A stretch of 6,179 nucleotides of DNA from Pirellulales bacterium (GTDB lineage Bacteria; Planctomycetota; Planctomycetia; Pirellulales; Thermoguttaceae). Shown piece after piece: positions 1 to 3,292 of this stretch. Location: contig JAUWWA010000123.1 of assembly GCA_030617125.1 (NCBI GenBank), forward strand, positions 1 to 6,179, written 5' to 3'. The translations under genes were made by a program, and so were the position numbers. The first letter of the stretch is position 1; the number at the start of each line of letters is the position of its first letter. Under the pieces are notes generated by a model, which saw only the letters and a program-made list of their open reading frames with translations, did not search any database and was not told the DNA's origin.

Positions 1-1472
1 ACTTCGACGGCCTCGGCGGCAACGACAGTGTCGTGCTCACCGGCGGCGGTGGCGACGACGTGATCGAACTGTTTGCCGACGGCGGCACGATGGCCGGCGA
101 CGGTTACACGGTGAGCGTCGCCGCGGTCGAGTCGATCGCCGTCACTGGCGGCGGCGGGGACGACGCGGTGACGCTCTACGACTCCAACGGCGACGACACG
201 TTCGTCGGGTGGCGCAGCGGCGCGATGATGGAGATGCCTTCCGGCACGCATACGGTCGCCGACGTCGACACGATCGTGGCCAAGGCGACCGGCGCCGGGC
301 ACGACCTGGCCAAGTTCTACGACTCGCCGGGTGACGACACGTTCGTCACCGTGCCGGCCTACGGCAAGATGTACTTCGCCGACGGCCTGACCACGCAGGC
401 CGAGTCGTTCGACGAGGTGCACGCCTACGCCACCGCCGGCGGTTACGACGTCACGCGCATGTACGATTCGCCCGGCGACGACACGTTCTACGCCACGCCG
501 ATCGAGACGGCGCTCTACAACGGGACGTTTTTCAATCGGGCGAAGTACTTCGAGGAAGTGCACGGCTTCGCCACGGCCGGCGGAGAGGACCTCGCGTTGC
601 TGTTCGACTCGACGGGCGACGACACGTTCTACGCCACGCCGGTTGAAGGCGCGATGTCCGGCGACGGATACTTCAACCGCGCGAAGTTCTTCGAGGAGCT
701 GCGCGGCGACGCAAGCCTTGGCGGCGACGACACTGCGGAGTTGTTCGACTCAGCGGGAGAGGACCTGCTGGTGGCCACGCCCACGTATGCCTCTCTGAGC
801 GGCGAGGGCTTCAACAACCAGGCGCTGAACTTCCCGAGTGTGAAGGCATACGCCACCAACACCGACGGCGCGTACGACCTCGCACGGTTGTACGATTCCC
901 CTGGCGACGACCTCTTCTGGACCACGCCCACCTACGGTGCACTCAGTGGCCAAGGGTATATGAACCAGGCGATCGGGTTCGACGGCGTGAACGCCTACGC
1001 GTACGCCGGCGGATACGACACCGCGAAGTTCTACGACTCGGCCGGCGACGACACGTTCTACGCGACGCCGGTCGAAGGGATGATTTGGGGTCCGGGCTAT
1101 TACCACCGGGCGAAGGATTTCGAGGCGGTCCACGCGTTTGCGACCGCCGGCGGCGACGACACGGCGTACCTGTTCGATTCGGAAGCGGACGACGTCTTCT
1201 ACGCCAACTCGTCCGAGGCGGTGATGTACAACGCGACGTTCTACAACCGCGCGAAGTACTTCGAGCAAGTCTATGCCCACAGCGACGCCGGCGGCGTGGA
1301 CAGGGCGTCTCTGTTTGGCGCCACGGTGGCAAGCGGCGAGCAGGCCGCCGGCGAGTTGGGCGCGAAGGTCGCGTGGCTGTACGAGTTCGAGGAACTCTAC
1401 AACGCCGACGAGTCGACCGACGAGCCTGTCGAGCAGGCCATCGACATGATCATGACGGCATACTGGCCGTAA
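1..1472 (+). CDS. Secreted acidic repeat protein, RTX-like (3' part only)
   Basis: The reading frame is open from the left edge (codons from position 3) to a TAA at 1470-1472, so the start and any signal peptide lie outside the window; the visible part is about 490 residues. It starts with RTX-like glycine/aspartate-rich segments (GGND, two copies of GGGGDD). Eight copies of a roughly 47-residue repeat follow, each opening [LFM][YF]DSxGDDTF and closing with a pattern like F-E-x-V-x-A-x-A-T-A-G-G-x-D. A non-repeated tail of 53 residues ends in AYWP. The chain is very acidic, has almost no cysteine and shows no membrane segment. The GDD motifs resemble half-sites of calcium-binding nonapeptides, so a calcium-stabilised extracellular or surface protein is plausible, but this is inference. 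I recall similar repeats in giant planctomycete surface proteins. No catalytic domain, dockerin or PEP-CTERM signal is visible. The GTG at 33 is only an internal codon. Coding is confident; function is not known. Confidence 0.85.
   Translation, partial: FDGLGGNDSVVLTGGGGDDVIELFADGGTMAGDGYTVSVAAVESIAVTGGGGDDAVTLYDSNGDDTFVGWRSGAMMEMPSGTHTVADVDTIVAKATGAGHDLAKFYDSPGDDTFVTVPAYGKMYFADGLTTQAESFDEVHAYATAGGYDVTRMYDSPGDDTFYATPIETALYNGTFFNRAKYFEEVHGFATAGGEDLALLFDSTGDDTFYATPVEGAMSGDGYFNRAKFFEELRGDASLGGDDTAELFDSAGEDLLVATPTYASLSGEGFNNQALNFPSVKAYATNTDGAYDLARLYDSPGDDLFWTTPTYGALSGQGYMNQAIGFDGVNAYAYAGGYDTAKFYDSAGDDTFYATPVEGMIWGPGYYHRAKDFEAVHAFATAGGDDTAYLFDSEADDVFYANSSEAVMYNATFYNRAKYFEQVYAHSDAGGVDRASLFGATVASGEQAAGELGAKVAWLYEFEELYNADESTDEPVEQAIDMIMTAYWP
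174..1310 (+). repeat. Eight tandem ~47-residue (141-bp) coding repeats
   Basis: In-frame repeat units begin at 174, 315, 459, 600, 741, 888, 1029 and 1170. Their lengths are 47, 48, 47, 47, 49, 47, 47 and 47 codons. The anchor is the DSxGDDTF block, with a second conserved block (N-R/Q-A-x-x-F...AxAGGxD) in the back half. Unit 5 (DSAGEDLL) and unit 8 (DSEADDVF) have drifted in the anchor. A shortened forerunner without the full anchor precedes unit 1 at 69-173, and a ninth unit appears to begin at 1311 (LFGAT) but loses the pattern at once. The near-constant length suggests that each unit is one structural turn or module. Confidence 0.85.
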
Positions 1473-1521
1473 TACATTAGTGGTGCGTCATCTCTGAAAT
1501 GGCCGCTTGACTGTTTAGCGA

Positions 1522-1584
1522 GGCCGCAACGCGGCCCATGATAGCCGCATTTAAGCGGGCAGCGTTGTTGCCCGGCAATCCGGG
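1522..1584 (+). terminator. Hairpin cluster downstream of the repeat-protein gene
   Basis: Three short GC-rich stems lie 50-112 bp after the stop codon. One is ggccgc/gcggcc (1522-1527 with 1531-1536, loop aac). The second is cgggca/tgcccg (1556-1561 with 1569-1574). The third is cccgg/ccggg (1571-1575 with 1580-1584, loop caat), followed by ttcttc. The last two share bases and exclude one another. None has a proper U-run, so termination is a guess from position and structure. Confidence 0.3.
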
Positions 1585-1600
1585 TTCTTCATAGCATGTG

Positions 1601-1653
1601 TAGCACAGGCTTCCGGCCTGTGGCTGGGCAACCCAGGCAAGATGCCTGTGCTA
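1601..1653. repeat. 53-bp palindromic (REP/MITE-like) element
   Basis: Perfect 10-bp inverted ends, tagcacaggc (1601-1610) and gcctgtgcta (1644-1653), close the element. Inside, gcctg (1616-1620) pairs with caggc (1634-1638), leaving 5-nt internal loops on both sides, so the whole forms one long imperfect hairpin. It can instead fold as separate small hairpins: cacaggc/gcctgtg (1604-1610 with 1616-1622) and caggca/tgcctg (1634-1639 with 1643-1648). It has no coding capacity. I recall near-identical sequences dispersed between genes in planctomycete genomes; that is memory, not a search result. Confidence 0.65.
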
Positions 1654-1683
1654 GATGACTGGGCGATGAATAGTTCGGGTTAA

Positions 1684-1707
1684 GCACGGCAGTCAAGACC
1701 GTCCTAC
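1684..1707. repeat. Fragment of a second palindromic element family
   Basis: On the minus strand this stretch begins gtaggacgg (complement of 1699-1707), identical over 9 bases to the left end of the element at 3207-3292. It goes on to gccgtgc, giving a weak hairpin in which acgg (1686-1689) pairs with ccgt (1699-1702). It looks like one arm of such an element, or a diverged short copy. It lies 30 bp after the 53-bp palindrome. Confidence 0.35.
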
Positions 1708-1915
1708 CAGGCAAAAGGCTGTTATGCCCCTTTCTGCTCAGATTCCCCATCTTGTCATGCGATTCTCTGCTCTACGGCGTATTGTCGCCGTTTTCCACAA
1801 GCTCTGCCTTTCTTACTCAACTGCCGCGACCGGCACGTCCGATACTATCGTCACGACTGCTGCACGGGTTCTCCGCGCGGACGAACCCGGGCAATTCCTG
1901 TACCGCGTGCAAATC

Positions 1916-1922
1916 AGGGTGG
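1916..1922 (+). promoter_or_regulatory. Possible ribosome-binding site for the barrel gene
   Basis: The purine-rich agggtgg lies just before two closely spaced in-frame ATGs at 1926 and 1932. Spacing to 1932 (9 nt) is better than to 1926 (3 nt). Both starts give nearly the same signal peptide. This supports a start here rather than at the upstream end of the open frame. Confidence 0.4.
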
Positions 1923-1925
1923 ACT

Positions 1926-3179
1926 ATGACGATGCCGCTAAACCGCATCCGGTTGTGGCTGGGCGTCTTGGGCTTGGTATTGTTGACGACTTTGCCGAGC
2001 TTCGGACAGGACCTTCGGGGGATGCAACTGTTTGCTCCGGCGGAGGTCACGCCTTACGGCAATGGGCCGCAACCTAAGGAAGGATATTTCTTCGTTTTCG
2101 ACGGCCTGATGTGGTCGATCGAGAGGCCGGACGTGGCCGTGATCGGTAACACAACCACAGCCTCCCGCATTGTCTATAACATCGGCGACGACACCAACGG
2201 CTGGACCCAAACGAACACCCACGACACGGGGGCGTTCACTACCGCCGAAACGGACGGAGACCGCTTCGAGATTGGGCGGGTCACGGATCGGCGAGGTTGG
2301 ATGCTCGGCGTCTACCGTCTGAAGAGCCTGAGCCAATCCATCGTTGCGTCAAACGTGGGGATCGTGTTTGCCGACGACGATACCTGGGGCGTGCCGTCGG
2401 GTGGACGCCTGGAAGGGCCCGTCGAGGACGGCGGCCCCAACGTGAACCTACCGATGATCACCGACGAGCTGTTCATCACAAGTAAGGTCGAACACTGGAG
2501 CGTGGAGCTGATGTTCATCAGCCGGTCTCGGCCGTTCCATCGCGGCGGATACATGGAGGTGTTTGCCGGGGTCCGGTACATGGAATTCGATGATGACATG
2601 TTCAACATCGACGCTCGGGTCAGGTCAACCGAGGTCGCTGAAGAGGACGAGGAGCCCGAGCCCGCTCAGATTACCGCGGCAGATCGCGCACGCAATATCC
2701 TCGCCGACAGCAACTGGAATACCAGCGCGCAGAATCACATCATTGGTCCGCAGGTTGGAGTACGGTTGTTCCGCAAGCGCGGCCGGTTGATGGTCTCGAC
2801 CGAGGGGCGGTTCTTTGCCGGCTTCAATTCCCAAAACCTGCACCAGGTCGGCACGCTCGGCACCGAGCTGTTGACGCCGGTCGATGAACGCGGGCTGGGT
2901 GAGCCGGCCCAAATGCTCACCACCGACTTCGACTACGTCAGCTATCTCCACCAGTGGAGTCCGGCAATCGAAATTCGGGCGGAAGCCCGATACCAGTTGA
3001 CCCGCTCCGTTTCCGTCCGGGCAGGCTGGACGGGGATCTGGATGGAAGGCATCGCCCGGGCTTCCGGCCTGGTCGACTACTCCCTGCGTCAGGACTCGGT
3101 AATGGGGTTGCTGGTCGACAACAATCGCCAGAACGTGTTTGTCCACGGACTGACGCTGGGGATCGACGTGAATCGGTAG
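1926..3179 (+). CDS. Exported outer-membrane beta-barrel protein, BBP7-like
   Basis: The protein has 417 residues from ATG 1926 (415 if ATG 1932 is used) and stops with TAG at 3177-3179. Residues 1-27 form a signal peptide: basic start (NRIR), hydrophobic core (LWLGVLGLVLL), and a likely cut after SFG, before QD. The mature chain has alternating hydrophobic and polar strands rich in aromatic residues, typical of a barrel: YFFVFDGLMW (about 54-63), YMEVFAGVRYMEF (209-221), GPQVGVRLFRKR (274-285), STEGRFFAGF (291-300), IEIRAEARYQL (348-358), VSVRAGWTGIWMEG (362-375) and a last strand VFVHGLTLGIDVNR (404-417). An acidic stretch EEDEEPEP (238-245) probably lies in a loop. The pattern resembles the planctomycete 'putative beta barrel porin-7' (BBP7) family, where the function is unknown; pore formation or envelope structure are the usual guesses. 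The frame is open back to 1752, but that extension would bury the signal peptide and has no ribosome-binding site. Existence is confident; family moderately so. Confidence 0.8.
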   Translation: MTMPLNRIRLWLGVLGLVLLTTLPSFGQDLRGMQLFAPAEVTPYGNGPQPKEGYFFVFDGLMWSIERPDVAVIGNTTTASRIVYNIGDDTNGWTQTNTHDTGAFTTAETDGDRFEIGRVTDRRGWMLGVYRLKSLSQSIVASNVGIVFADDDTWGVPSGGRLEGPVEDGGPNVNLPMITDELFITSKVEHWSVELMFISRSRPFHRGGYMEVFAGVRYMEFDDDMFNIDARVRSTEVAEEDEEPEPAQITAADRARNILADSNWNTSAQNHIIGPQVGVRLFRKRGRLMVSTEGRFFAGFNSQNLHQVGTLGTELLTPVDERGLGEPAQMLTTDFDYVSYLHQWSPAIEIRAEARYQLTRSVSVRAGWTGIWMEGIARASGLVDYSLRQDSVMGLLVDNNRQNVFVHGLTLGIDVNR

Positions 3180-3206
3180 CGGCCCATCAAGTCTGCACGA
3201 ACAGAC

Positions 3207-3292
3207 TGTAGGACGGATTCCCAATCCGTCGCCAAGATTCACGACGACTGATAAATCCGTTTCATGCAGACGGCTTACAAACCCGTCCTGCA
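3207..3292. repeat. 86-bp inverted-repeat element between convergent genes
   Basis: The ends are inverted repeats matching at 9 of 10 positions: tgtaggacgg (3207-3216) and ccgtcctgca (3283-3292). Each end is also a hairpin of its own. The left is a perfect 8-bp stem, gacggatt/aatccgtc (3212-3219 with 3223-3230, loop ccc). The right is gacggctt/aacccgtc with one mismatch (3269-3276 with 3280-3287, loop aca). The element fills most of the gap between the two converging genes and runs 31 bp into the FAAL-ACP-AOS frame, including its stop. As paired hairpins it could end transcription from both sides, although no T-run is evident. Confidence 0.6.

Larger units (their letters stand above)
1473..1925. 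other. 453-bp intergenic region with palindromes, no gene
   Basis: No convincing gene lies between the repeat protein and the barrel gene. Short open frames occur (from 1724, and an extension of the barrel frame back to 1752), but they have no ribosome-binding site and their translations look random. The first part holds hairpins suited to ending transcription of the upstream gene. The middle holds the 53-bp palindromic element and a half-element of another family. The last 200 bp must carry the promoter and leader of the barrel gene. I could not find a convincing -35/-10 pair there. Confidence 0.6.

Noticed and set aside
750..1280. Antisense open frames opposite the repeat gene (176 and 129 codons)
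   Set aside because: They mirror the repetitive GC-rich coding sequence. Their arginine-rich or repetitive translations have no recognisable features.
1601..1707. CRISPR-like or riboswitch reading of the clustered palindromes
   Set aside because: There is no regular repeat-spacer pattern, only one full copy of each palindrome, and no conserved riboswitch core. A dispersed-repeat explanation fits better.
1812..1850. Possible sigma-70-like promoter (tactat at 1843-1848)
   Set aside because: The -10 match is only 4 of 6 and no acceptable -35 box lies 16-18 bp upstream. This is chance level for the region.
1752..1925. Upstream in-frame extension of the barrel gene to a TTG at 1752
   Set aside because: It would put 58 residues of random-looking sequence before a clear signal peptide, has no ribosome-binding site, and contains several cysteines unlike the rest of the protein.
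1724..2077. 117-codon open frame starting at ATG 1724
   Set aside because: It overlaps the signal peptide and first part of the barrel gene in another frame, and has no ribosome-binding site or recognisable features.
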